64,000 nucleotides of DNA from Colimorpha sp045222295 (GTDB lineage Bacteria; Bacteroidota; Bacteroidia; Bacteroidales; P3). Location: positions 94,975-158,974 of the forward strand of contig JBGUXP010000008.1 in NCBI GenBank assembly GCA_045222295.1, given 5' to 3'. The notes under the pieces were generated by a model. The model was not told the origin of the DNA. It ran no database searches and saw only the letters and a list, made by a program, of their open reading frames with translations. The translations under genes were made by a program, and so were the position numbers. This document shows, in pieces, positions 44,101 through 52,246 of this stretch. The first letter of the stretch is position 1. Each line of letters starts with the position of its first letter.

Positions 44101-44879
44101 TCCTCTTCCGACTGATCGGGGAAATAGGTGAAGTCGTGCAAAACAGAGAGAATGCGGTCGGGTGCCAATGCGCCCTTGACTAAGGTTTCCACTTCGGCAA
44201 ACATCCTCGAGGGATTGTCCTCGTTGTTCACCTTTTTCCATGCATAGTAGAATTCCTGAGGACTGTAGATGCTGCCCATCGCCGTATTGCTCCCGTCGCT
44301 GATGACCGAGATGGCGCAATATTTCAGCAACGACGGACAATCCCTGCGGTAGCGGATGGTGATTTGGTCGTAGGCGTCGTCGATGGTGGCTTGCTCGTCG
44401 GTGGGGTTCTTCAGTTCAATAATGCCGACAGGGATACCGTTGATGAAAAGCATGATGTCGGGAATTCGGAGGTTCTTCCCTTCGTCAAACTCGAACTGGT
44501 TCACCACTCGGAAGATGTTGGCTGTTGTGGGATCGGGATTGTCGTAGTCGATATAGTCGATATGGAGCGCTCGTTTCGAGGAGTCGGCAAACTGGTAGTT
44601 GTAGCCGTCTCGGTAGAGGTAGAATGATGTGCGGCCGTTGCCATAGTCGGTGTCGCCTCCGATATTGCGGATGTTGGCGATAATCGACTGGATGTCGTCT
44701 TCTTTCAGTTCTGGATAGCGGCCTTCGAGGTAGGTATGCATATCCTCTTCAAGGATGGTCTCATCGAACTTGCGGTGCTGCGTGCATCCGAAGGTATGCG
44801 TCCATCCCTGCTGTTCGAGCAGCTCACAGAACGCCTGTTCGAATTCGTCTTCGTATAGTTTCCCGTTCAAGTCGCTCAT
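41100..44879 (-). CDS. hsdR: Type I restriction subunit R with C-terminal LexA/S24-like domain
   Basis: 1259 residues from ATG 44879; the frame extends 69 codons further into hsdS, but MSDLNGKLYEDEFEQAF is the family-like start. Nuclease motif RIPDIMLFINGIPVGIIELKNP (Asp, Glu-x-Lys), Walker A GATGCGKTYIML, DEAH box FSDEAHRTQ, SF2 motif VGFTGTPI. The last ~150 residues are unusual: an S24/LexA-like peptidase fold with AKGDSMQPRIKDGDYCVF (candidate Ser) and DGKYTIKKYHSE (candidate Lys). ATP-driven translocation and cleavage of unmodified DNA is expected; the S24 part may sense damage or self-cleave. Confidence 0.92.
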   Translation of the reverse strand: MSDLNGKLYEDEFEQAFCELLEQQGWTHTFGCTQHRKFDETILEEDMHTYLEGRYPELKEDDIQSIIANIRNIGGDTDYGNGRTSFYLYRDGYNYQFADSSKRALHIDYIDYDNPDPTTANIFRVVNQFEFDEGKNLRIPDIMLFINGIPVGIIELKNPTDEQATIDDAYDQITIRYRRDCPSLLKYCAISVISDGSNTAMGSIYSPQEFYYAWKKVNNEDNPSRMFAEVETLVKGALAPDRILSVLHDFTYFPDQSEEENKEIEIVCRYPQFFATNKLAAHILSVYDKEQNEKRKGGYFFGATGCGKTYIMLFLARQLQQRYKSHLGSPTVIIIVDREDLEDQSIKLFAKSTKYLVDNNVRVFDSRNDLENELRERKTGGVYITTIQKFTKETGLLSDRPNIICFSDEAHRTQNNTGSKMRINTDKDKGETGAFITFGFAKYLRDALPNATYVGFTGTPIDEVVHVFGEEVDRYTMRQSKEDGITVDIMYEGRISHALLDSKKIKEIEEYYKACAEEGASEAEIEKSKRAMSNMNTILGDPERLERLADDIVKHYEARVADNTEQLQKAMIVCSERKIAYELYKKIAAIRPEWTEKKKTIDDSKYTKEQLENLNEVAFLNLIATREKDDEPKMYALLGDKGDRKQLADDFKNDDSNFHIAIVVDMWITGFDCPSLTVLYNDKPLQKHTLIQTISRVNRRFPGKEVGLIVDYIGIRHNMLQAMKQYGGDSSGNDNDIEMARGILLNELKSLDEIMQGFSLAPFLTSDKPVERMQCLQKAAEFILSIPKKEGDKMTRATLFHGHVRRLTGAYNICHPAGVLNDAETALSQCYMGISSFIRKMTSDGKTAAVMNKAVERMVSEALQFNGVQTILTANSEEDLFGEGMLREIEDVKLPHTRFQLLVKLLKKAIKEYQRANKLKANQFEEMLNATLEEYNNRKAKIVNDTVSGVVGAVGNLVEDKVSELTEQIKKIFEDLKKDREQFKALGITFEEKAFYDILVDIRDKNDFYYPEDKCKMLARKIKEMIDDNSLYADWMNNGNLRSTLESNLLVLLYNNGYPPQWNKAIFERVLDQVENYKKYESLSPVDNDINTSLPEEDEPSTSKVIPLYDEYREGCIPLYTLRAACGYFEDGEKPEQEGWIDATGHGFTPDRDRHFVVHAKGDSMQPRIKDGDYCVFEWYKAGSREGEIVLTQSSELDPDYDGKYTIKKYHSEKVVTEEGWQHSKVELIPLNKDYNTIVLDSDGDYRTVGILKAVIHTS

Positions 44880-44890
44880 ACCGCTGGCTA

Positions 44891-46009
44891 TTAGTTGTGT
44901 TTTACATATTGAATCAATGCGGGACAGATGGTCTTCAGTTGCTTGTCGGCCTCTGCCGCTATGGTTTTCGCCCTTTGTGCACACTCGTAGAAGTCCACAA
45001 TAGCACGCTGGACTTTGATAGGAGGTACGGGGATTTTGACACGCTTCATTTCTTCCCAACTGAACGCCTCTCGCGCACTCCCCCATGAATTAAAGCGGGC
45101 ATAGCGGTCAAATTCTGTCATGGTTAATAACAGAAACAAATAGAATGAATTAAGTATGGAAGAATCTTTTACATGAAAAGCCTCGTATGAAGAAGATACA
45201 ATGTATGTTTCCTTGGAATCATTAATGGCAAGTGAAATTTTATCACCATTTCTTGATGTTATTGTCACAAACGAAATATCAGTTGGACGAACTATCAAAT
45301 AAGGTGAAAGAGAGACATTTTCCATATTGGCCTTTGACTCAATAAACTTCTTTTCAATACTGATGCCTCTTAAAGAAGAAATGTCATACTTACCCTCATT
45401 CCGTTCTTCATTATGCTCAATATAATCTCCTAATGTCGCCAGCGGCATTGTGTTTTTCAGTTCCTGAATTTTGCTTCTGCACATTGCCATCAGCGGCTCC
45501 GCTATCTTTTCATTCTCCTCTTTCAATCGTCGGAGCGACTTCCAAACAGCAACAATTTCACGCTGCTTCTCAATGGACGGTAGCGGAATATGTAAATCGC
45601 TAAATTCGTAAAAGTTAAACTCAGGACGTTGACTGCCATAGTTAAGAACTGTAACAAGCCTCCGGAATTCATCTCTATTGAAATAAATATATAAGTATTC
45701 GGGAAGAAAATGTTTTTTACCTAATTCATTCAAATGGAAGACAACATAGAGGTGAGAAACAATACACATTTCACCTTCACGTAAAGCAAGTGAGCCAATA
45801 TTTAGACGAGAGGGATTATAAGCGAAATCTCCTCTATAAACCGCCTTGTATGGTTTTAGATTTATGTCATCAGTATTGGCTTTCGACTTACAGAATACAC
45901 CTAAGTTATTGACGCCCTCAATCAATGATGCATCATACCTCAAGTCGGAATTCCTTTCATTCCGTTGCTCGATGTAATCTCCTAGTCTTACCGTTTTACT
46001 CTGCATCAT
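44891..46009 (-). CDS. hsdS: Type I specificity subunit
   Basis: 372 residues from ATG 46009 (46006 is also possible), overlapping hsdM by 14 bases. Two target recognition domains: each starts with a similar segment (GDYIEQRNERNSDLRYDASLI and GDYIEHNEERNEGKYDISSL) and ends in the conserved helical spacer (PLPSIEKQREIVAVWKSL, PVPPIKVQRAIVDFYECA). Determines the bipartite DNA target of the HsdRMS complex; the target sequence is not predictable. 11 bases separate it from hsdR. Confidence 0.92.
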   Translation of the reverse strand: MMQSKTVRLGDYIEQRNERNSDLRYDASLIEGVNNLGVFCKSKANTDDINLKPYKAVYRGDFAYNPSRLNIGSLALREGEMCIVSHLYVVFHLNELGKKHFLPEYLYIYFNRDEFRRLVTVLNYGSQRPEFNFYEFSDLHIPLPSIEKQREIVAVWKSLRRLKEENEKIAEPLMAMCRSKIQELKNTMPLATLGDYIEHNEERNEGKYDISSLRGISIEKKFIESKANMENVSLSPYLIVRPTDISFVTITSRNGDKISLAINDSKETYIVSSSYEAFHVKDSSILNSFYLFLLLTMTEFDRYARFNSWGSAREAFSWEEMKRVKIPVPPIKVQRAIVDFYECAQRAKTIAAEADKQLKTICPALIQYVKHN

Positions 46010-47576
46010 ATCCAATAGCCATAAATGCTTTAACAAGACTCTTTGTATTCTCTTTCTGCAATGCAAGCAATTTCTTCACTTCCTCGCCCGAGGTACGCAA
46101 CACTGTGTCGAAGTCCAACTCTGTATCGCGGTCGTGGAATTTGATGTAGCGGCTCGGTACAAGACTCCATCCGTTTTCCTCGATTTCGGCCTTCTTCACA
46201 GAACGGTAGAGTTCCACCTCTTCGTATTTCTCAGCGGCTTCGGGTTTCGTCTGCCAGTCTTTATAGATCTTGTAAACTCGCTCTATCTGCTCGTTGCTAA
46301 GCTCTACATATTTCTTCTGCGACACATTCTCTGTCCATGTGCGGAGGTCGACAAAGAGTATCTCATGTTTGCGGTTGCGCAGTCGAAGTCCGTTGCGTAC
46401 ACCACCGCGCTTGTTGTTGTTCAGTATCCACAGCGTCACGCTGATATCGGTCGAGAAGAACATGTTTCGCGGCAGCACAATGATGGCTTCTACCTTGTCG
46501 TTTTCTATCAGTTTCTGGCGGATGGTCTCTGTGTCTTCGTCGTCCAATGCACCGTTGGCAAGGAGGAAACCGGCAATACCTTTGGTGGTGTCCAGCTTCT
46601 TCAGTATATGCAGAATCCAGGCATAGTTGGCGTTGCTTGCCGGAGGAACCCCATAGCCACTCCAGCGGGCATCTTTGGTGAGTTGGTCTTCAGCACGCCA
46701 TTTCTTCAGGTTGAAGGGAGGATTGGCCATGATGTAGTCGACCGTGCGTCCTATATGCTGGTCGTCGGTGAAGGAGGAGGAAGCTCTTGCTCCGAGGTCG
46801 AAACTGATGCCACGCAGCACCAGATTCATCTTCGCCAGCCTCAGGGTGTCTTTGTTGCTCTCCTGCCCATACACCTGTATGGTTTTGGTGTTGCCGCCTT
46901 TGGCCTCGATGAGCTTAAAACTCTGGATAAACATGCCGCCCGTTCCGCAGCAGGGGTCACCGATGGTGCCGTCGTAGGGCTCAATCAGGGAGGCAATCAG
47001 CTTCACGATAGAGTGGGGGGTATAGAACTCGCCCTCCTCTTTGTTGTCCTTCATCTGGAAGGAGAACTCGCGCAGGAAGTATTCATACACACGGCCGATG
47101 AGGTCTTTCTCGCCAAACTTCAACGGGTCGATTTTTTCGACGTTGTTCATCACGTCGGAAAGTACACGGGGTTCAAGGTTGACAGGAGTGAACACCTGCA
47201 TGGGTACCGACCCTTTCAGACGCTCGTTTTTGTTCAATTCGGTCAATGCATTGTCCAAGTCGACAGCAAGTCCTGTGGCGTTACGTTTCAGCAACCAATT
47301 CCAACGACTTTTCTCTGGCAGGAAGAACACGCCGTCCTGCTCGTAGGAGCTGGTTTGTTGGAGCATGAGTTCTGCAAGACCTTGGTCATCCTTGTAGCGT
47401 TCGCGAATCACCGTCTGCTGCTTCTTGAACTTCTCGTCGAGGAACTTCAGAAACACAAGGGTGAGCAGCAAGTCGCGTTTCTCGGTCATAGACGCCGATC
47501 CACGTAGGCTGTTTCTGCAATCGAGCAGGATGTCTTCCAGTCGTTGAGTTTTCTCTATCTTTACTTTCTTAGCCAT
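45996..47576 (-). CDS. hsdM: Type I methyltransferase subunit
   Basis: 526 residues, normal length. N-terminal helical HsdM_N domain, SAM motif I DPCCGTGGMFIQS, catalytic motif IV IMANPPFNLKKW. N6-adenine methylation of host DNA and core of the restriction complex. Five bases downstream of the methylase-like fusion gene, so in the same operon. Confidence 0.95.
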   Translation of the reverse strand: MAKKVKIEKTQRLEDILLDCRNSLRGSASMTEKRDLLLTLVFLKFLDEKFKKQQTVIRERYKDDQGLAELMLQQTSSYEQDGVFFLPEKSRWNWLLKRNATGLAVDLDNALTELNKNERLKGSVPMQVFTPVNLEPRVLSDVMNNVEKIDPLKFGEKDLIGRVYEYFLREFSFQMKDNKEEGEFYTPHSIVKLIASLIEPYDGTIGDPCCGTGGMFIQSFKLIEAKGGNTKTIQVYGQESNKDTLRLAKMNLVLRGISFDLGARASSSFTDDQHIGRTVDYIMANPPFNLKKWRAEDQLTKDARWSGYGVPPASNANYAWILHILKKLDTTKGIAGFLLANGALDDEDTETIRQKLIENDKVEAIIVLPRNMFFSTDISVTLWILNNNKRGGVRNGLRLRNRKHEILFVDLRTWTENVSQKKYVELSNEQIERVYKIYKDWQTKPEAAEKYEEVELYRSVKKAEIEENGWSLVPSRYIKFHDRDTELDFDTVLRTSGEEVKKLLALQKENTKSLVKAFMAIGYDAE

Positions 47577-47581
47577 AATAG

Positions 47582-49687
47582 TTATTTCATTACGGGTGTA
47601 ATCGTGGCGATAGCATCCTGTATCAATGACTGTCGGTATTCCACGAGTGTTGCACGTGCGTCGCCGCCAAGTAGGGGTAGCAGTTTGTCGATAGCCTCAA
47701 TCTTGGGATTGAGCGAGCGCGCCGTTGTTATCTGGAGGGTGATGGAAGGCATCACTATCTGGAGTGACCGCAAATCTGACATAGACAGATGCTTGATAAC
47801 ATCCCCCCTGGTTTTTAGTCTCAGTTCGGGTTCTTTCGCTTTCAGTAGATAGTATAGGTAATCTCTGTCGAAAGCAGGCGTCTCTACTTCCAGCTTAACC
47901 ATCGTTCTGGATAGGCAGCCTTGTTTCCCTCTGAAAACCTCTCCTGCATTATCACCATCCATCATAATCAGGATGTCGCCATCTTTCACCACTTGGTCAT
48001 CCGAAACAGATTCGACATACTCACTTGGCTCGGAGACATATCCGCGAAGGTAATCCGTACTCAAGACGGGATATTTGCTCTTCGTACCGATTCTCATAAG
48101 TGGGGTTCTGGATTTGGCAATTCGCACAACCGAACCTAAGAGAGCTTGCATCGGGCGGAAGTCGCTGGGGTCGTATACCGGTTGGCTATTCTTATTGTTG
48201 GCGAAAAGGCTGGCAAATAGCGATGCTATCTCTTCGTTCAGTTTTGTCACATCTTTTCTGATAGCATCAACCGAACGGATTTCCTCGACTTTCTTGAAAG
48301 GAGCCTCAATATCAATCCTGTATTTTTCACGGCTTCTCGTCGGCTGATTCATGTTGGCTTCTTCCTGGCATAATTCATCCCAACGAGCGATATGACAGTA
48401 ATCGTTATTCTCAAAAGAACGATACATCGATACCAGCATATCCAACGATTCGTCGGTCAGCACTATTCCACGATTTTTTTGACGAGGGAAGAGAGAATCT
48501 GCATTAATAATCTGTATTTTCCCCTTCCTTTGAGTGGATTTATCCTTGTTCAGAACACACAAGCATGTTTTTACTCCTGTGCCAGGAATAAAACCTGCTG
48601 GGAGCGAGACAATACTTTCAATAATATCATTCTTCAGCATCCATGAACGCAACCGGCTGCTGGATGTGGTTTCTTCAATAAAGAAGGAGGGTACACAAGT
48701 AAAGATGGCTCTTCCTTTCGTTGACATTTTGGAGATGATATGCTGAACGAAAAGTCCTGTCGCATCACCATTTGTCGGTGTTCCAATCGGAAATCTGCTT
48801 TCAGACAAGTATGGCCTTCTTTCTATTCTTTGCCGAAGGGGAAGATCGGCAATAACATAGTCGAACTGATTGTCTGAGAATTTATCTTCTTCCAGCACAT
48901 CACCGGAAACAAAATAGTATTTACTAATTGCCGATGCTTTTGCAAGGAGGTTATTGAACGAAACCATCCTTTCCATAATCTCTTGTCCAAAAACAGAAAT
49001 CGGCTGCCGAACTTGTGACTGTGCCACTCTCAAGAGATTTCCACTGCCACATACTGGATCATATAGTATGGTGTTTTTATTTACTTTTCCTTCTGTAAAC
49101 AGTAACGCAGCCATTACCTTTGACAACTCGCTGGTAGAATATGAAACAGAAGCTGCTCTTCCGTCAGCAGAGGCTATCTGAAGTAACCACGAAACAATAT
49201 CCTCGAATTCTTCCCTGCTCATCGAGGAATCGAGAGGCAGGATGCAAATTCTGCTTAGAACCTGTGCAAATGATTTCGCATAGAAAAGCCTATTTGCATA
49301 ATCAAGAGCTCCGTATCTCAGTAACTGGTCTGCCGTATTACGGTCGAAGCAACGGATATAATGTTCAAATCCTGCAGCACTCTGAAAATAACCTTGCATC
49401 AGCAATTCCTGCATGGTGCCAGGAGACAGGATGAAATAGTTCAGTTCACCCTTCATCGCATCGTAAAGTTTTCTTTCCATATCAACCTCGTCGAGATGGT
49501 CTTTATCTCTGTTGTATAGAGATAATACTTTCTTCCGATAAGGCTCAAACAGACATTCCATTCGTCTGATAATAACAAAAAGCAGGACGGCCGATGAAAT
49601 ATAAGATGGAGGAAGAGTTCCTCTTGTCAAAGAGAAAATATTAACAAGATATGATTTTAAGGATTCTATGTCGTTTTTTACTGTCAT
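47582..49687 (-). CDS. Methylase-specificity fusion with degenerate catalytic motif
   Basis: 701 residues from ATG 49687; a TTG 24 bases upstream lies in the promoter. Residues about 1-180 helical; about 185-400 an HsdM-like methylase domain with motif I YDPVCGSGNLLRVA, but where NPPY/F should be it reads VIADLPLRQR, so the catalytic Asn-Pro-Pro-aromatic is absent. Residues about 510-690 form one HsdS-like target recognition domain (DGDILIMMDGDNAGEVF ... LYYLLKAKEPELRLKTRG). Could be a DNA-binding adaptor or regulator of the adjoining type I system rather than a methylase. Confidence 0.8.
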   Translation of the reverse strand: MTVKNDIESLKSYLVNIFSLTRGTLPPSYISSAVLLFVIIRRMECLFEPYRKKVLSLYNRDKDHLDEVDMERKLYDAMKGELNYFILSPGTMQELLMQGYFQSAAGFEHYIRCFDRNTADQLLRYGALDYANRLFYAKSFAQVLSRICILPLDSSMSREEFEDIVSWLLQIASADGRAASVSYSTSELSKVMAALLFTEGKVNKNTILYDPVCGSGNLLRVAQSQVRQPISVFGQEIMERMVSFNNLLAKASAISKYYFVSGDVLEEDKFSDNQFDYVIADLPLRQRIERRPYLSESRFPIGTPTNGDATGLFVQHIISKMSTKGRAIFTCVPSFFIEETTSSSRLRSWMLKNDIIESIVSLPAGFIPGTGVKTCLCVLNKDKSTQRKGKIQIINADSLFPRQKNRGIVLTDESLDMLVSMYRSFENNDYCHIARWDELCQEEANMNQPTRSREKYRIDIEAPFKKVEEIRSVDAIRKDVTKLNEEIASLFASLFANNKNSQPVYDPSDFRPMQALLGSVVRIAKSRTPLMRIGTKSKYPVLSTDYLRGYVSEPSEYVESVSDDQVVKDGDILIMMDGDNAGEVFRGKQGCLSRTMVKLEVETPAFDRDYLYYLLKAKEPELRLKTRGDVIKHLSMSDLRSLQIVMPSITLQITTARSLNPKIEAIDKLLPLLGGDARATLVEYRQSLIQDAIATITPVMK

Positions 49688-49698
49688 ATTCTGTGTCG

Positions 49699-49741
49699 TT
49701 TCGAGGTGCAAAATTACTGCTTATGTGTGCAAGGTTGTTGC
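49699..49741 (-). repeat. Duplicated WYL-gene end plus promoter, copy 2
   Basis: Minus strand reads CAA CAA CCT TGC ACA CAT AAG CAG TAA then TTTTGCACCTCGAAA. It matches the end of the WYL gene and the promoter behind it (52203-52246), including the stop codon inside the -7 box TAATTTTG. Now it lies behind the partner gene of the AAA ATPase and drives the fusion gene. Confidence 0.85.
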
Positions 49742-49747
49742 GGAGTT

Positions 49748-50800
49748 CTATTTTAGTAGCCGGTGATTGATGTTTTCTATCGAAGCCGTATCAGTGTTTA
49801 AACCGCTGGCAAACCTATTCTTTGGATCTGAGCGCCAATTACATACTACGAATTGGTATCCTTCAATGGTTTGGGAATGATCTTTTTCTGGAGCATCAGC
49901 ACCATTATTTAGCCCCTTGCAATATAGTGGAACAAAATTTATGGTTTGAGAGCACAAACTCCTTCCTTTCCAAAAGGCTGCAATTTTTAGATCAGCAATA
50001 CCTAAATAATAATTTGAAATGATTCTTCGATTATGCGTCTTTTCCCAGTTCGTACCATCTTGATCATTTAACATTAGCAATGAAAAGTAAATCGGATAAG
50101 GTCTGTTCAATTCTTGTTTTATTGAATTGAGTTTTTTCGCGATTTCCACAAAATTATGGGGCGCCCCAATATTAGGCTTCCCTTTTTCCGAACCGAAAAT
50201 GATACCAACGTGATAAGCTGTATTTAGTGTATCTGGTAAAGTTGCTTTTAGAATTTCCCCTACATTCTCTAGGCCGTGCAATTCATGTTCCGATTGGTTC
50301 GAGAAAAGATTTCTGTCGTTGATTATTATTGAATTGCTTGGTATTTTCGAACAAAACGATTTAAAGCGTTCCCATCCATACCCCTTTTCACCATTGCTGG
50401 GTGAGATAGGAAACTCTTCAAGAACAAGCGGGCAGTCCTGATAGTCGCTGGTGGATTGGCAGATAACCCCATAGTTGTTTTGTATCGATTCGGCTTCTGC
50501 TTTGTCGATATCCAATAGATAACATCCGCATGGATTCTCAAGAACTCTCGCGGGATCATCATGAATATCCGAAATGGATAAGGATGAGGGTTCAAAAATG
50601 TCGAAAGACTTACCTGTCGCAATAAGAAACATGCTCAACATCGAATTAGCATCAGATAAGTCAGCATCAATGTCACTTTCGTCATTCATCAGAAATAATT
50701 TCCGTTGCTTCTGAATGACTTTGAGCCAATCAGTAGGTGAAGCTGCATGATTAACATACAGATCTGTCAAGGAGTCTTTCGAGATAAACAGCTTGAACAT
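49748..50800 (-). CDS. Unknown partner protein of the AAA ATPase
   Basis: 350 residues. No named family recognised. Asp/Asn-rich N-terminal half with FIATGKSFDIFEPSS and YLLDIDKAEAESIQNN; a strand-rich motif NSIIINDRNLFSNQ around residue 155-168; then PIYFSLLMLNDQ, HNRRIISNYY and FVVCNWRSDPKNRF. The pattern of a hydrophobic strand ending in Asp-Arg suggests an enzymatic alpha/beta domain, but no catalytic set is certain. One base separates its ATG from the AAA gene stop, so the two are coupled and probably form a two-component toxin or effector system. Confidence 0.6.
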   Translation of the reverse strand: MFKLFISKDSLTDLYVNHAASPTDWLKVIQKQRKLFLMNDESDIDADLSDANSMLSMFLIATGKSFDIFEPSSLSISDIHDDPARVLENPCGCYLLDIDKAEAESIQNNYGVICQSTSDYQDCPLVLEEFPISPSNGEKGYGWERFKSFCSKIPSNSIIINDRNLFSNQSEHELHGLENVGEILKATLPDTLNTAYHVGIIFGSEKGKPNIGAPHNFVEIAKKLNSIKQELNRPYPIYFSLLMLNDQDGTNWEKTHNRRIISNYYLGIADLKIAAFWKGRSLCSQTINFVPLYCKGLNNGADAPEKDHSQTIEGYQFVVCNWRSDPKNRFASGLNTDTASIENINHRLLK

Positions 50801-50801
50801 T

Positions 50802-52193
50802 CTACTTTCCCTTTCCTTCTTTCATGAGTTCAAACTGCAAAAGAGTGGCTTTGTCGAAGAAACCAGTGCCGAAAGTATTAATAAAGCTTCCTTTGGGAGT
50901 ATATCCCATATTGTATGGATTACCTGATTCTGGGAAGTAGTAAACCACAAACGGGTTCCTTGATGCCAATTCAGAATCATCTTTGCAATTTAACTTTGCG
51001 ACCTGAATTTGTGTTTCGCGTACCATGTATTCGGAATGCGTCTCGATAATAAAACGTATCCCATAGCGTTCATAAACATCATAAAACATTTCCGCCAATT
51101 GCGATTGCAATGCGGGATGCATATTTTGCTCCGGTTCCTCGACAAGTACGATTGGTCTTTCTGGCTCAATGCTCATATTACGCAGGAAGTTATCCCGCTC
51201 ATATTTCTTTATGATGGATGCAATTCTGACCAAAAGCGACACAATCTGAATGGCTCCTCTTCCCATATCTGCCAAGTTGGCCCACTTGCCGTCTGTCTTT
51301 ACTTCAAATTGATATGCCTCTCCTTGGATGTTAGTGATTCTGTAATCTTCAATATTACACATTTTTTTCATCCATCTGCACACAACATCCTTCCCTAACA
51401 TGGATTTGGAAGTGATTCTTTGGTTGTAGAACTCATGAATGCTTCTTGACACATAGTCATTCTCGTCCTTCTTGTTATAAAGAACCTTTTGACTTGCATC
51501 GTGTGAGTATATGTACTCAAGATGAATTCTGGAAATAGCCCTCGTGATTCGATCTTTTATTACAGTCAGTTTTTCTCCATATAATTTCAGCAATTCATCT
51601 CTAGCAATCTGTTCGTTTTTGTCCGTGATATTTACACTACTGTAATCAAGATTTGTTAAACCACTAAGATAGTTGACAATGTCGGGTAAACCTTCTGAAC
51701 AAAAATCCTTCTGAAAGCTTATGTTGTATATCCGCTTGGATGTTGTAACGGTGACGCCATAGTTCTCATCGGCCTCAGTAAATTGGTAATCAATTGTGAT
51801 GTCGTTAATACTATCGGTTAATTTGAAATATTTTACGTCAGCATATGCAACATCCTCTTTTTTGACATCTTGGGGGCTAAAAATACAAACCTCTATATTT
51901 ATGCCATAAAGAGTGGCTTTGAAAACAACCTCTTGTTCATCAGTATCCCGGCACAAAGCTCTCCTGAAAGTGTCAATATTTACATCGTGAGACTCCGGGC
52001 CATCAAATCTAAACTTGGGAAGTTCGTTAAACGATGTCTTGCCGTTCTTTAAGAAATCAAACAACAGTAGCAACCCCTTCACCACGGTGGATTTACCGGC
52101 GTTGTTGCCGCCGACAAACATGTTGACTCCACCCAGCGTGATGGGCTCCATCTCTTTGAAACGACGAAAGTTCTTGAATCCGATTGCTTCCAT
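50802..52193 (-). CDS. AAA family ATPase (DUF3696-type)
   Basis: 463 residues. Walker A FVGGNNAGKSTVVKGL at about residue 28, ABC-like signature region LADMGRGAIQIVSLL, Walker B with Glu IVLVEEPEQNMHP, and ETHSEYMVR. The C-terminal FINTFGTGFFDKATLLQFELM resembles DUF3696. ABC-ATPase folds of this sort act as sensors in several anti-phage systems with a toxic or nuclease partner. Promoter TAATTTTG overlaps the stop of the WYL gene 25 bases upstream. Confidence 0.85.
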   Translation of the reverse strand: MEAIGFKNFRRFKEMEPITLGGVNMFVGGNNAGKSTVVKGLLLLFDFLKNGKTSFNELPKFRFDGPESHDVNIDTFRRALCRDTDEQEVVFKATLYGINIEVCIFSPQDVKKEDVAYADVKYFKLTDSINDITIDYQFTEADENYGVTVTTSKRIYNISFQKDFCSEGLPDIVNYLSGLTNLDYSSVNITDKNEQIARDELLKLYGEKLTVIKDRITRAISRIHLEYIYSHDASQKVLYNKKDENDYVSRSIHEFYNQRITSKSMLGKDVVCRWMKKMCNIEDYRITNIQGEAYQFEVKTDGKWANLADMGRGAIQIVSLLVRIASIIKKYERDNFLRNMSIEPERPIVLVEEPEQNMHPALQSQLAEMFYDVYERYGIRFIIETHSEYMVRETQIQVAKLNCKDDSELASRNPFVVYYFPESGNPYNMGYTPKGSFINTFGTGFFDKATLLQFELMKEGKGK

Positions 52194-52202
52194 ATTGTCC
52201 TA

Positions 52203-52246
52203 TTTTCGATTTGCAAAATTACTGGTTATCTGTGCAGGTTTGTTGC
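52203..52246 (-). promoter_or_regulatory. Promoter of the AAA gene / WYL gene end, copy 1 of the duplicated block
   Basis: Last nine codons of the WYL gene (QQTCTDNQ then TAA) merge with -7 box TAATTTTG and CAAATCGAAA. About 45 bases are repeated at 49699-49741. Confidence 0.8.

Noticed and set aside
44880..45086. 69-residue N-terminal extension of HsdR
   Set aside because: It lies inside hsdS in another frame; ATG 44879 starts a family-like N-terminus.
49748..52193. AAA pair as PARIS or Gabija
   Set aside because: The partner shows neither a DUF4435/Toprim-like nor a UvrD-helicase pattern; similarity is limited to the ATPase type.
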